Positions 1 through 10,146 of a DNA stretch of 64,000 bases are shown in pieces. Below the pieces are notes generated by a model. It was not told where the DNA came from. It was given only the letters and a program-made list of their open reading frames with translations, and did no database searches. Origin of the DNA: Yoonia vestfoldensis (GTDB lineage: Bacteria; Pseudomonadota; Alphaproteobacteria; Rhodobacterales; Rhodobacteraceae); contig NZ_CP021431.1 of the NCBI RefSeq assembly GCF_002158905.1, forward strand, positions 1,116,001 to 1,180,000, written 5' to 3'. The position numbers were made by a program, and so were the translations under genes. The stretch's first letter is position 1. Each line of letters opens with the position of its first letter.

Positions 1-2550
1 ACACCGATCCTGACCGGCTCGATCAGCCGCCTGTTTCTGGGTGTCTGGACCGAAAAATATGGCGGGCGTCTGGTGTTCTCGTCTCAGATGATCCTGACCG
101 CGCTGGCCACATGGGCGCTGACACTGGCGGACAGTTATATCATGTATCTGATCGCGGCACTTGGCATCGGCTTGGCTGGTGGCTCGTTCATTATCGGCGT
201 CGCTTATGTCAGCCGCTGGTATGATGCAGGGCATCAGGGCACGGCACTGGGTATCTTTGGTGCGGGCAATGTCGGCGCGGCAATCACCAAATTCGTCGCC
301 CCTTTCGTCATGGTCGCCTATGGCTGGCATGGCGTCGCCTACGTCTGGGCGGCAGGTCTGGCGATTATCGGCGTGTTGTTCTTTCTTTTGGCCAAGGATG
401 ATCCCGAACTGGTCGAACGCCGCAAGACCGGTGCCAAGGCGCCGTCTTTTGCACAGCAGTTTGCACCGCTCAAGAACCTGCAGGTCTGGCGTTTTTCTCT
501 CTACTATTTTTTTGTTTTTGGCGCTTTTGTCGCCCTTGCACTCTGGCTGCCGCACTACCTGATCGACGTTTACAGTGTCGACGTGCGCACGGCCGGGATG
601 GCTGCCGCCTCGTTCAGTCTGGCAGCCTCGCTGTTCCGCGCCTACGGCGGACACCTGTCCGATAAATTTGGTGCGCGGGCGGTCATGTATTGGACCTTTG
701 GTTTTTCCATGCTGTTCCTGTTCATGCTGTCCTATCCGCCCACCGACTACGTTATTCAAGGCAAGGACGGCCCGATCGCGTTCTCGACGAAGATGGGTCT
801 GTGGCCGTTCGTGGTCACGTTGTTCGCGCTCGGATTTTTTATGAGCCTCGGCAAAGCTGCGGTCTTCAAGCACATTCCGGTCTATTATCCCGGGCATGTG
901 GGTGCTGTGGGCGGCCTTGTGGGTATGATCGGCGGTCTTGGTGGTTTCATCCTGCCCATTGCCTTTGGTGCGCTTCTTGACCTGACGGGCATCTACACAA
1001 GCTGCTTTGCACTGCTGTTCGTTCTTGTCGCGATCGCGCTGACATGGATGCATCTGTCGGTCCGTGCAATGGAACGTGCTGCCCATGGCGAGGTTCTGGA
1101 CCAGTTACCGCAACTTCCCGAGATGCAGGAAATCCATACGCTGCGCACCGACATGCCGCGTGTGCTGGAAGACTGGCATCCCGAAGACCCGCAATTCTGG
1201 GAGGCCAAGGGTCGTGCCATTGCGCGGCGCAACCTGTGGATCTCGATCCCTGCACTTTTGCTGGCCTTTTCGGTCTGGATGGTCTGGTCGATGGTCGTAG
1301 CGCGTCTGCCCGCGATCGGTTTCGACTTCGCGCCAAGCCAGTTGTTCTGGCTTGCAGCACTGCCAGGCTTGTCAGGTGCGACCTTGCGTATCTTCTACAG
1401 CTTCATGGTGCCGATCTTTGGCGGCCGGCTGTGGACGACGTTGTCTACGGCGTCGCTTCTCTTGCCCGCAATCGGCATCGGCTATGCGGTGCAGAACCCT
1501 GACACGCCTTATCTGATCTTTCTGACGCTGGCGCTGCTTTGCGGCTTTGGTGGCGGCAACTTTGCCTCTTCGATGGCGAATATCGGATATTTCTTTCCGA
1601 AAGCTGAAAAAGGCAACGCACTGGCAATGAACGCAGGTCTTGGGAACCTTGGTGTGTCGGTGATGCAGTTCCTTGTCCCTATTGTCATCACCGCGGGTGT
1701 GTTCGGTGCCATGGGCGGACAACCGCAGACCATGTCCGATGGCGGGCAACTTTGGATGCAGAACGCAGGCTTCGTCTGGGTGCCCTTCATCCTTGCGGCC
1801 ACTGTCGCCGCGTGGCTGGGCATGAATGACATTGCCGACGCCCGCGCCAGTTTCGCCGCGCAGGCGGTCATCTTTGGACGCAAGCATAACTGGTTGATGT
1901 GTATCCTTTACACCGGCACCTTCGGCAGCTTCATCGGTTACTCTGCCGGGTTCCCGTTGCTGACCAAACTCGCCTTTCCCGAGGTGAACGCCCTGAACTA
2001 CGTGTTCCTTGGCCCATTGGTGGGCGCTCTCAGCCGCGCCGGCACCGGCTGGATCAGTGACCGCTTTGGCGGCGGACGGGTGACCTTGTGGACCTTCGCT
2101 GCGATGATCGTCGCGACCTTTGGTGTGATCTTTTTCCTTGGTGTCGGGTCGTTCATGGGGTTCTTTGCCTGCTTCATGGCACTGTTCTTCCTGACCGGGG
2201 TCGGGAATGCGTCCACCTTCCAGATGATTCCCGTGATCATGGGCCGCGAGGTGCCGCGCCTGATGCCACATCTGGGCGCGGATGACACCAAGCGCCAGAT
2301 CGCCATGGAATCCGGTGCGATCACCGCCTTCACCTCGGCCATCGCGGCCTATGGCGCATTCTTCATCCCCAAGGCCTACGGCACATCCATCGCGATGACC
2401 GGATCGGCTGTCGGCGCGCTGTGGGCCTTTTTGATCTTCTACGCGGTTTGCGTGGTCATCACCTGGGCCGTCTACACCCGCCGCGGTGGCCTTCTTCACG
2501 ACATCGAGTGTGGCGGTCGCGACCTGACCTCTGCCCAACCAGCCGAATAA
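1..2550 (+). CDS. narK: NarK1-NarK2 fused nitrate/nitrite transporter, 5' partial
   Basis: Inner-membrane MFS protein that imports nitrate and exports nitrite for the reductase encoded just downstream. The reading frame is open from base 1, and the first residues (SRLFLGVWTEKYGGR) form an MFS cytoplasmic-loop motif, so the true start lies before the window and the GTG at 73 is internal. At least 849 residues are visible, twice one MFS domain. The first half carries the glycine-rich signature GGLVGMIGGLGGFILP and the second half carries GFGGGNFASSMANIGYFFP. This arrangement matches the fused NarK1 (proton/nitrate symport) and NarK2 (nitrate/nitrite antiport) proteins known in Paracoccus. narG starts 15 bp downstream. 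The role of each half is inferred from family knowledge. Confidence 0.93.
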   Translation, partial: TPILTGSISRLFLGVWTEKYGGRLVFSSQMILTALATWALTLADSYIMYLIAALGIGLAGGSFIIGVAYVSRWYDAGHQGTALGIFGAGNVGAAITKFVAPFVMVAYGWHGVAYVWAAGLAIIGVLFFLLAKDDPELVERRKTGAKAPSFAQQFAPLKNLQVWRFSLYYFFVFGAFVALALWLPHYLIDVYSVDVRTAGMAAASFSLAASLFRAYGGHLSDKFGARAVMYWTFGFSMLFLFMLSYPPTDYVIQGKDGPIAFSTKMGLWPFVVTLFALGFFMSLGKAAVFKHIPVYYPGHVGAVGGLVGMIGGLGGFILPIAFGALLDLTGIYTSCFALLFVLVAIALTWMHLSVRAMERAAHGEVLDQLPQLPEMQEIHTLRTDMPRVLEDWHPEDPQFWEAKGRAIARRNLWISIPALLLAFSVWMVWSMVVARLPAIGFDFAPSQLFWLAALPGLSGATLRIFYSFMVPIFGGRLWTTLSTASLLLPAIGIGYAVQNPDTPYLIFLTLALLCGFGGGNFASSMANIGYFFPKAEKGNALAMNAGLGNLGVSVMQFLVPIVITAGVFGAMGGQPQTMSDGGQLWMQNAGFVWVPFILAATVAAWLGMNDIADARASFAAQAVIFGRKHNWLMCILYTGTFGSFIGYSAGFPLLTKLAFPEVNALNYVFLGPLVGALSRAGTGWISDRFGGGRVTLWTFAAMIVATFGVIFFLGVGSFMGFFACFMALFFLTGVGNASTFQMIPVIMGREVPRLMPHLGADDTKRQIAMESGAITAFTSAIAAYGAFFIPKAYGTSIAMTGSAVGALWAFLIFYAVCVVITWAVYTRRGGLLHDIECGGRDLTSAQPAE

Positions 2551-2565
2551 CGAAAGGACCAAGCC

Positions 2566-5500
2566 ATGAGCCATCTGCTCGATAGAATGAACTTCCTCAA
2601 AAGCAACAAGTTGGAACAATTTTCCGACGGCTGGGGACAAACCACGTCCGAGAACCGCGACTGGGAGGATACCTATCGCAACCGCTGGCGGCACGACAAG
2701 ATCGTCCGCTCTACCCACGGGGTGAACTGCACCGGGTCCTGTTCTTGGAAGATCTACGTAAAATCCGGCATCGTGACTTGGGAAACCCAGCAGACCGACT
2801 ATCCGCGCACCCGCGCGGGGCTGCCCAACCATGAGCCGCGGGGCTGTGCGCGGGGGGCGTCGTATAGCTGGTATCTGTATTCCGCGAACCGGGTGAAGAA
2901 CCCGCTGATCCGCGGCAGCCTGATGCGCGTCTGGCGCAAGATGCGCGAAACGATGACGCCTGTGGCGGCATGGGCTGCAATCCAGAACGATCCGATCCTG
3001 CGTGCATCATACACCAAGACGCGCGGCAAGGGCGGTTTCGTCCGGGCAAGTTGGGACGAAGCGACCGAAATCGTCGCCGCCGCCAACGCCTACACGGCCA
3101 AGACCTACGGCCCCGACCGGGTATTCGGCTTTTCGCCCATCCCGGCCATGTCGATGGTCAGCTACGCCGCGGGCTCGCGCTACCTGTCGCTTCTGGGCGG
3201 CACCTGCATGTCGTTCTACGACTGGTATTGCGACCTTCCGCCCGCTTCGCCGCAGACCTGGGGCGAACAGACCGACGTGCCGGAATCGGCCGACTGGTAC
3301 AATGCGGGTTTCCTGATGCTCTGGGGCTCGAACGTGCCGCAGACGCGCACGCCCGACGCCCATTTCTACACCGAGGTGCGCTATCGCGGCACCAAATCCG
3401 CCGTGGTCAGCCCCGATTACTCGGAAGCCGCCAAGTTCGGCGATATCTGGTTGAACCCGCAGGCCGGCACCGATGCGGCGCTGGCCATGGCCATGGGCCA
3501 CGTGATCCTGCGCGAGTTCCATCTGGATCGGCAGGCCGCCTATTTCGAGGAATACGCCCGTAAATACACCGACATGCCGATGCTGGTGCGTCTGGATGAA
3601 AAGGACGGCCACCTTGTGCCGGGCCGGATGCTGCGTGCTGATGATTTCGACGGGAAACTGGGCGAGACCAACAACCCCGACTGGAAAACTGTTGCCTATG
3701 ATAAGGCTTCGGGCCAGATCGTGGCGCCGAACGGGTCCATCGGGTTCCGCTGGGGTGAGGAAGGTAAGTGGAACCTAGAACAGTGCGCCAAGGGGGTCGA
3801 GGCCCAACTGCGCCTGAGCCAGATATCGGAGGGTGATCACGACGAAATCGTGGGCGTCGACTTCCCCTATTTTGGCGGTGCTGCCACGGGCGATTTCGTC
3901 AAATGCGACCATCCAGAGGTGCTGACCCGCAACATCCCTGCGCGCCGTGTCACGCTGGCCGATGGCAAGGAGGCGCTGGTCGCCACCGTGTTCGATCTGT
4001 TCTGCGCCAATTACGGGCTTGATCGGGGCCTTGGCGGCGATTGGGTATCAAAGGATTTCAACGACGACAGTCCCTATACCCCTGCATGGGCCGAAAAAAT
4101 CACCGGTGTCGACCGCGAGAAGATCATAGCTGTCGCACGCGAATTCGCGGGCAACGCCGAAAAGACCCACGGCAAGTCCATGGTCATCCTCGGGGCCGGT
4201 CTGAACCACTGGTACCACATGGACATGAACTATCGTGGTATCATCAACATGCTGGTGATGTGCGGCTGCATCGGTCAGGAAGGCGGCGGCTGGTCGCACT
4301 ATGTCGGTCAGGAAAAACTGCGCCCGCAAACGGGCTGGCAGCCGCTGGCCTTCGCGCTGGACTGGAGCCGCCCGCCACGCCACATGAACTCGACCTCCGC
4401 GTGGTACGCCCACACCGACCAGTGGCGTTATGAAACGCTCCGCGCGGGCGAGATCCTGTCGCCTACCGCACCGGAAGGTGATTGGGACATTTCGCTGATC
4501 GACTACAACATCCGCGCCGAGCGCATGGGCTGGCTGCCGTCGGCACCACAACTCAAGACCAACCCGCTTGAAGTATCCAAACAGGCGAAAGGGGCGGGCA
4601 AGGACATTCCCGCCTTTGTCGCAGAACAGTTGGCATCGGGTGCCTTGCAGATGTCCTGCGAAGACCCTGATGCACCCGAAAACTGGCCGCGCAACCTGTT
4701 TGTCTGGCGCTCGAACCTGCTGGGATCATCCGGCAAAGGGCATGAATACTTCCTCAAGCACCTGCTTGGCACCGATCACGGTGTGATGGGCAAGGATCTG
4801 GGCCAGGAAGGCGGCGTAATGCCGAAAGAGGCCGTCTGGCATGACGAGGCGCCCAAGGGCAAACTCGACCTGCTGGTGACCATCGACTTCCGCATGTCCA
4901 CCACCTGCGTCTATTCCGACATCGTTCTGCCCACGGCCAGCTGGTACGAAAAGGACGACCTGAACACGTCCGACATGCATCCGTTCATCCACCCGCTGCA
5001 GGCGGCTGTGGACCCGGCCTATGAGAGCAAATCCGACTGGGAAATCTTCAAGTCGATCGCCCGGAAGTTTTCGGAAGTGGCGCCCGAGGTGCTGGGCGTG
5101 GAAACGGACATCGTCCAACTTCCGCTGCTGCACGACACCCCCGGCGAACTGGCGCAGGCCCATGTGAAGGACTGGAAGAAGGGCGAATGCGACTTGATCC
5201 CCGGCAAGACCGCGCCGAACTATATCGCGGTCGAGCGGGATTATCCAAACCTCTACAAGAAGTTTACTTCGGTCGGTCCGTTGCTCGAGAAACTCGGCAA
5301 CGGTGGCAAGGGGATCACCTGGGATACCAAGGTCGAGGTCGGCCATCTGCGTGATCTGAACGGGGTGGTGCTGCACGAGGGTGTTTCGAAGGGGCACGCG
5401 AAACTCGAAACGGCTATAGACGCGGCCGAGATGATCCTGATGCTCGCCCCCGAGACCAACGGCGAAGTGGCCGTGAAAGCATGGGAGGAACTGGAGAAAC

Positions 5501-6312
5501 CGACAGGTCGCCACCATGCCCATCTGGCGGAGGGCGCGCATCACACCAAGATCCGTTTCCGCGATATCGCAGCCCAGCCGCGCAAGATCATTTCCAGCCC
5601 CACATGGTCAGGGATCGAAAGCGAAGAGGTCTGCTACAACGCGGGCTACACCAACGTGCATGAGCTGATCCCGTGGCGCACCTTGACGGGTCGCCAGCAG
5701 CTTTATCAGGATCATTTGTGGATGCGTGCATTCGGTGAAGGTTTTGTCAGTTACCGCCCGCCTGTGGACCTCAAGACCATCACCAAGGCCGTCAACAACG
5801 ATGCGGCCGAAGGCAGCCCGCATGTGGTGCTGAACTTCATCACGCCGCACCAGAAATGGGGCATTCACAGCACCTATACCGACAACCTCCTGATGCTGAC
5901 GCTGAACAGAGGCGGGCCGGTGGTCTGGATGTCCGAAGTGGACGCGCAAAAGGCTGGTCTTGTCGATAACGACTGGGTCGAGGCCTACAACATCAACGGT
6001 GCGCTGACGGCACGGGTGGTAGTGTCCCAGCGGATCAAGCAGGGCACGCTCTTCATGTATCACGCGCAGGAAAAGATCGTGAACACGCCCGGCTCGGAAA
6101 AGACCGGCCATCGTGGCGGCATCCACAACTCGGTGACGCGCGCAACGCTGAAACCCACCCACATGATCGGCGGCTATGCGCAGCTGTCCTACGGCTTCAA
6201 CTACTACGGCACCGTGGGCAGCAACCGCGACGAGTTCGTGATCGTGCGGAAGATGAAAATGATCGACTGGCTGGATCAGCCTGCAACACGCAAAGTGGAG
6301 GCAGCAGAATGA
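2566..6312 (+). CDS. narG: respiratory nitrate reductase alpha subunit NarG
   Basis: Catalytic Mo-bisMGD subunit that reduces nitrate to nitrite on the cytoplasmic face of the NarGHI complex. The protein is 1248 residues, normal for the family. The FS0 [4Fe-4S] ligands are visible as His51, Cys55, Cys59 and Cys94 (HGVNCTGSC...RGCARG), and the expected Mo-ligand aspartate is Asp219 in SFYDWYCDLPP. There is no twin-arginine signal, as expected for a cytoplasmic NarG. The ATG at 2566 follows an AAGGA ribosome site 15 bp after narK, and the stop overlaps the narH start (ATGA), so the two are translationally coupled. Confidence 0.97.
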   Translation: MSHLLDRMNFLKSNKLEQFSDGWGQTTSENRDWEDTYRNRWRHDKIVRSTHGVNCTGSCSWKIYVKSGIVTWETQQTDYPRTRAGLPNHEPRGCARGASYSWYLYSANRVKNPLIRGSLMRVWRKMRETMTPVAAWAAIQNDPILRASYTKTRGKGGFVRASWDEATEIVAAANAYTAKTYGPDRVFGFSPIPAMSMVSYAAGSRYLSLLGGTCMSFYDWYCDLPPASPQTWGEQTDVPESADWYNAGFLMLWGSNVPQTRTPDAHFYTEVRYRGTKSAVVSPDYSEAAKFGDIWLNPQAGTDAALAMAMGHVILREFHLDRQAAYFEEYARKYTDMPMLVRLDEKDGHLVPGRMLRADDFDGKLGETNNPDWKTVAYDKASGQIVAPNGSIGFRWGEEGKWNLEQCAKGVEAQLRLSQISEGDHDEIVGVDFPYFGGAATGDFVKCDHPEVLTRNIPARRVTLADGKEALVATVFDLFCANYGLDRGLGGDWVSKDFNDDSPYTPAWAEKITGVDREKIIAVAREFAGNAEKTHGKSMVILGAGLNHWYHMDMNYRGIINMLVMCGCIGQEGGGWSHYVGQEKLRPQTGWQPLAFALDWSRPPRHMNSTSAWYAHTDQWRYETLRAGEILSPTAPEGDWDISLIDYNIRAERMGWLPSAPQLKTNPLEVSKQAKGAGKDIPAFVAEQLASGALQMSCEDPDAPENWPRNLFVWRSNLLGSSGKGHEYFLKHLLGTDHGVMGKDLGQEGGVMPKEAVWHDEAPKGKLDLLVTIDFRMSTTCVYSDIVLPTASWYEKDDLNTSDMHPFIHPLQAAVDPAYESKSDWEIFKSIARKFSEVAPEVLGVETDIVQLPLLHDTPGELAQAHVKDWKKGECDLIPGKTAPNYIAVERDYPNLYKKFTSVGPLLEKLGNGGKGITWDTKVEVGHLRDLNGVVLHEGVSKGHAKLETAIDAAEMILMLAPETNGEVAVKAWEELEKPTGRHHAHLAEGAHHTKIRFRDIAAQPRKIISSPTWSGIESEEVCYNAGYTNVHELIPWRTLTGRQQLYQDHLWMRAFGEGFVSYRPPVDLKTITKAVNNDAAEGSPHVVLNFITPHQKWGIHSTYTDNLLMLTLNRGGPVVWMSEVDAQKAGLVDNDWVEAYNINGALTARVVVSQRIKQGTLFMYHAQEKIVNTPGSEKTGHRGGIHNSVTRATLKPTHMIGGYAQLSYGFNYYGTVGSNRDEFVIVRKMKMIDWLDQPATRKVEAAE

Positions 6313-7835
6313 GAGTTCGCGCACAAATCGGCAAGGTCCTGAACCTTGATAAATGTATCGGGTGTCACACCTGTTCAGTCACCTGCAAGAACGTGTGGAC
6401 GACGCGCGAAGGCGTTGAATACGCATGGTTCAACAACGTCGAGACCAAGCCCGGCACCGGCTATCCGACCGACTGGGAAAACCAGAAGCGTTGGAACGGT
6501 GGCTGGACACGGTCGGCCAGCGGCAAGCTGCATCCCAAACAGGGGTCAAAGTGGCGGATCCTCGCGAACATCTTTGCCAACCCGTCAATGCCCGAAATCG
6601 ACGACTACTACGAGCCATTCGATTTCGACTACGACCACCTGAAATCCGCGCCCGACATGGACCATTTCCCCACCGCGCGCCCCCGGTCGAAGATCACCGG
6701 CGAGCGCATGGAGAAGATCGAGAAGGGGCCGAATTGGGAGGAAATCCTCGGCGGCGAATTCGCCAAGCGGTCTGAGGACTACAACTTCGAGAGCGTGCAG
6801 AAGGAGATCTATGGAGAGTATGAAAATACCTTCATGATGTATCTGCCGCGCCTGTGCGAGCATTGTCTGAACCCCACCTGTTCGGCCTCTTGCCCCTCGG
6901 GCGCGATCTACAAGCGCGAAGAAGACGGCATTGTCCTGATCGATCAGGAAAAATGTCGCGGCTGGCGGATGTGCATTTCGGGCTGTCCCTACAAGAAGAT
7001 CTACTACAACTGGGAAAGCGGCAAATCCGAGAAGTGCACCTTCTGCTATCCGCGCATCGAGTCCGGCCAGCCGACGGTCTGCTCGGAAACCTGCGTGGGC
7101 CGTATCCGCTATCTGGGCGTTATCCTCTATGACGCGGACAAGATCGAAGCGGCGGCTAGCGCCGAACGCGAGACCGATCTCTACGGCGCGCAACTGGATG
7201 TGTTTCTCGACCCCAACGACCCCGAGGTGATCGCCGCCGCCCGCCGTGACGGCGTGCCAGAAGACTGGATCGAATCCGCCAAGGTCAGCCCGATCTGGAA
7301 GATGGCGATGGACTGGAAGGTCGCCTTCCCGCTGCACCCCGAATACCGGACGCTGCCGATGGTCTGGTACATCCCGCCGCTGTCGCCGATCCAGAACGCC
7401 GCCCAAGCCGGGCAGATCGCGATGAGCGACCAGATGCCCGACGTGCGCAGCTTGCGTATTCCGGTCCAATACCTCGCCAACATGCTGACGGCGGGGGACG
7501 AAGAACCGATCGTGCATGCGCTGGAACGGATGTCTGCCATGCGGCTTTACATGCGTGCCCTGAGCGTGGACGGCGTGCGTGATGAAGGCATCGCCGCCCG
7601 TGTGGGCATGTCGGGCCGGATGATCGAGGACATGTATAAAATCATGGCCATCGCCGATTACGAGGATCGCTTCGCCATTCCCACGGCGCACCGCGAACAA
7701 AACGAAGAAGGCGCGGAACTGCGCGGGGGTTGCGGGTTTACCGATGGCAACGGCTGTTCCACCGGCGAAACCGGCAAGACCACCATGTTCGGCGGCAAGA
7801 AAAAGCAATTTGCCCTACCAACGGAGACATTCTGA
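6309..7835 (+). CDS. narH: respiratory nitrate reductase beta subunit NarH
   Basis: Iron-sulfur electron-transfer subunit that passes electrons from the NarI hemes to NarG. It has 508 residues. Cysteine groups are visible: CIGCHTCSVTC near residue 16, then CEHCLNPTCSASCP, CRGWRMCISGCP and CTFCYP with CSETCVG. The CRGW group has tryptophan in place of a cysteine, the known signature of the [3Fe-4S] centre of NarH. The start overlaps the narG stop by four bases, and the stop shares one base with the narJ start. Confidence 0.97.
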   Translation: MRVRAQIGKVLNLDKCIGCHTCSVTCKNVWTTREGVEYAWFNNVETKPGTGYPTDWENQKRWNGGWTRSASGKLHPKQGSKWRILANIFANPSMPEIDDYYEPFDFDYDHLKSAPDMDHFPTARPRSKITGERMEKIEKGPNWEEILGGEFAKRSEDYNFESVQKEIYGEYENTFMMYLPRLCEHCLNPTCSASCPSGAIYKREEDGIVLIDQEKCRGWRMCISGCPYKKIYYNWESGKSEKCTFCYPRIESGQPTVCSETCVGRIRYLGVILYDADKIEAAASAERETDLYGAQLDVFLDPNDPEVIAAARRDGVPEDWIESAKVSPIWKMAMDWKVAFPLHPEYRTLPMVWYIPPLSPIQNAAQAGQIAMSDQMPDVRSLRIPVQYLANMLTAGDEEPIVHALERMSAMRLYMRALSVDGVRDEGIAARVGMSGRMIEDMYKIMAIADYEDRFAIPTAHREQNEEGAELRGGCGFTDGNGCSTGETGKTTMFGGKKKQFALPTETF

Positions 7836-8539
7836 TGCTGGACCTGACTTTCAAGTCGCTTTCGCTGCTGCTCAGCTATCCCACAAAGGAATTGCAGGCC
7901 GCGATGCCCGAAATCCGTGCCGCATTGGCGGCCGACCCCCGTGTTCCCGCAGCGACGGGGCAGGGCTTGGACAAATTGACAGACTGGCTTGCCACCGGCG
8001 ACATCTATGACGTGCAGGAATCCTATGTCATGTTGTTCGATCGGTCGCGCACATTGTCGCTGAACCTGTTCGAACATGTTCACGGTGAAAGCCGTGACAG
8101 GGGCGGTGCAATGGTCAGCCTGCTGGAAACCTATCGTGATGGCGGGTTCGATCCTGTCACCAGTGAATTGCCCGACCACCTGCCGGTTCTGCTGGAATTC
8201 CTGTCCACCCGTCCCTTTGCCGAAGCACAGGACATTCTGGCGGATGCGTCACATATCTTTGACGCAATCCGCACACGTCTGGACAAGCGCGAAAGCCGAT
8301 ATGGCCCCGTCTTTGCGGCCTTGATGCATCTGTCGGGAACAACCGTTGACGCGGCTGCCGTGGCTGAAATGCTGGCGCAACCCGAAGATGACCCGACCGA
8401 CCTCGCGGCGCTGGATGCGATCTGGGAAGAAACCGAGGTGACATTCGGTCCCGATCCCAACGCCGGATGCCCGCAGGTCCGCGACATGCTGGCAGGCATG
8501 GACACACCGACCACCAACACCCTGAACAGGAGCGCATGA
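7835..8539 (+). CDS. narJ: nitrate reductase assembly chaperone NarJ
   Basis: Cytoplasmic chaperone that helps insert the molybdenum cofactor into apo-NarG before membrane attachment. The protein is 234 residues. The ATG at 7835 shares its first base with the narH stop and begins the family-typical MLDLTFKSLSLLLSYP; the open frame extending further upstream lies inside narH and is not coding. An acidic helical TorD/NarJ-like composition is seen. It lies directly before narI, the usual narGHJI order. Confidence 0.93.
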   Translation: MLDLTFKSLSLLLSYPTKELQAAMPEIRAALAADPRVPAATGQGLDKLTDWLATGDIYDVQESYVMLFDRSRTLSLNLFEHVHGESRDRGGAMVSLLETYRDGGFDPVTSELPDHLPVLLEFLSTRPFAEAQDILADASHIFDAIRTRLDKRESRYGPVFAALMHLSGTTVDAAAVAEMLAQPEDDPTDLAALDAIWEETEVTFGPDPNAGCPQVRDMLAGMDTPTTNTLNRSA

Positions 8540-8540
8540 C

Positions 8541-9326
8541 ATGTTCGGCAATTTCGATATCAATTTCGTGATCTTTGGCGTCATGCCTTATGTCGCGCTG
8601 ACGGTGTTCCTTGTGGGGTCTATCGCCCGCTATGAACGTGATCCTTTCACCTGGAAAAGCGCGTCCAGCCAGCTATTGCGGCGCAAGCAGCTGATCTGGG
8701 GGTCGATCCTGTTCCACGTCGGTATTCTGACGGTGTTCTTTGGCCATCTGGTCGGTCTGTTCACACCTGTCTGGGTGCTGGATGCCATAGGTATTCCCTA
8801 TGGGCTGAAGCAGTGGATGGCCGTCTTGATCGGGGGGCCTGCCGGCATCGCCGCACTCATCGGCTCGACGATGCTGATCCATCGCCGTCTCGCAGATCCG
8901 CGCATCCGTGTGACATCGACCTTTCCGGATATTCTGATCATGGTCCTGATCTGGCTCCAGCTGGCCATCGGCCTGCTGACGATCACGCAGACCCTTCAGC
9001 ACATGGACGGGTCGGAAATGGTCCGCTTCATGACCTGGTCGCAAAGCGTTGTAACCTGGAACATCAATGCTTGGGTCACCGTGGTCGACGTCCATTGGCT
9101 TTACAAGCTGCACATCTTCCTTGGCCTGATCATCACGATGCTGTTTCCGTTCACGCGGTTGGTGCATATCTGGTCGGGTTTTGCGGCCCCGTTCCGCTAC
9201 CTGCTGACGCGGTCCGGATACCAGATCGTGCGCTCGCGCCGGCGCCGCCCGCTGGAAGAACGCCGCGCTGCGTATGATGCACGGCAAGGTAAAACCGGCC
9301 CTGAAACCACCACACCAGCGGAGTAG
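8541..9326 (+). CDS. narI: respiratory nitrate reductase gamma subunit NarI
   Basis: Membrane cytochrome b subunit that oxidises quinol and feeds NarH. It has 261 residues, slightly longer than the roughly 225-240 usual, with an extra basic C-terminal tail (VRSRRRRPLEERR). About five hydrophobic segments are visible, beginning near FVIFGVMPYVALTVFLVG. Histidines suited to heme ligation occur in SILFHVGILTVFFGH and in YKLHIFLG. The ATG is one base after the narJ stop. Confidence 0.95.
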   Translation: MFGNFDINFVIFGVMPYVALTVFLVGSIARYERDPFTWKSASSQLLRRKQLIWGSILFHVGILTVFFGHLVGLFTPVWVLDAIGIPYGLKQWMAVLIGGPAGIAALIGSTMLIHRRLADPRIRVTSTFPDILIMVLIWLQLAIGLLTITQTLQHMDGSEMVRFMTWSQSVVTWNINAWVTVVDVHWLYKLHIFLGLIITMLFPFTRLVHIWSGFAAPFRYLLTRSGYQIVRSRRRRPLEERRAAYDARQGKTGPETTTPAE

Positions 9327-9331
9327 GCACA

Positions 9332-10126
9332 ATGAACATCGCACTTTTCCCCGATGTCGTCGTGAACGGCGAAACCATCCCTTCGGCGGCCATCGCCGCC
9401 GAAGCCCAGAATCACGAAGCACCGCGCGAAAAGCCCGGCATCGCATGGCGCAAGGCCGCACAGGCTTTGACGATCCGCGCGCTGCTGTTGCAAGAGGCGA
9501 AGCGCCGGGGGCTGACGCCCGACCCGCTGGAACTGGCGCCAAACCGCTTCGAGACTGAGGACGAAGCCCTGATCCGTGCCCTTCTGGATGAAGCGCTGGA
9601 AATCGAGCCGATTGCCGAGGACGCGGTGCGTGCAGAATGGCAAAAGGACACCGACCGTTACAGATCCGCACCGCTCTGGGATGTCTCGCATATCCTGTGT
9701 GCCTGTGATCCGCGCGACGACGCCGAACGCGCCATGGCCGAGGCGCGTGCCGTTACCCTGCTGGCGCGGCTTGACGGTGATGCCAAGGGGTTTGCCGCCG
9801 CTGCCCGTGAAAGCGACTGCGGCTCCAAGGCTTCGGCTGGGCATCTGGGCCAGCTTGGCCCGGGCGACACCGTGCCGGAGTTCGAAGCGGCCCTGCGCGG
9901 CTTGCCCGAGGGCGGCATCAGTCCGGCGCCCGTTCTCTCGCGCCACGGCTGGCACATCATCCGCCTGAACGCGACTGCACAGGGTCAGGTCCTGCCCTAT
10001 GAGACCGTCCGCCCCAGAATCGCGCAGGCCCTCGAAAAGGCGGCTTGGGCAAGGGCATCACGGGACTTCGTCGAAACCCTGGCCACCGGCGCACAGATCA
10101 CCGGCGCAAGTCTTGCGCCGATCTGA
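9332..10126 (+). CDS. parvulin-type peptidyl-prolyl isomerase (NifM/PpiC-like)
   Basis: Predicted cis-trans prolyl isomerase of the rotamase (PpiC) family, 264 residues. The parvulin core is seen from about residue 118: VSHILCACDPRDDAERA, then AAARESDCGSKASAGHLGQLGPGDTVPEFEAALRGL and SRHGWHIIRL. The N-terminal part is helical, as in NifM. No clear signal peptide or lipobox is seen, so it is probably cytoplasmic. It starts 5 bp after narI; comparable genes occur in some proteobacterial nar operons, which suggests a role in folding or maturing the reductase (inference). Confidence 0.82.
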   Translation: MNIALFPDVVVNGETIPSAAIAAEAQNHEAPREKPGIAWRKAAQALTIRALLLQEAKRRGLTPDPLELAPNRFETEDEALIRALLDEALEIEPIAEDAVRAEWQKDTDRYRSAPLWDVSHILCACDPRDDAERAMAEARAVTLLARLDGDAKGFAAAARESDCGSKASAGHLGQLGPGDTVPEFEAALRGLPEGGISPAPVLSRHGWHIIRLNATAQGQVLPYETVRPRIAQALEKAAWARASRDFVETLATGAQITGASLAPI

Positions 10127-10146
10127 ACCACGCGAAAGGACGTGTC

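Noticed and set aside
1372..2832. Long minus-strand open frame (486 codons) opposite narK
   Set aside because: It lies antisense to a clear transporter gene, has a low-complexity His/Arg/Asp-rich composition with no family features, and is explained by high GC.
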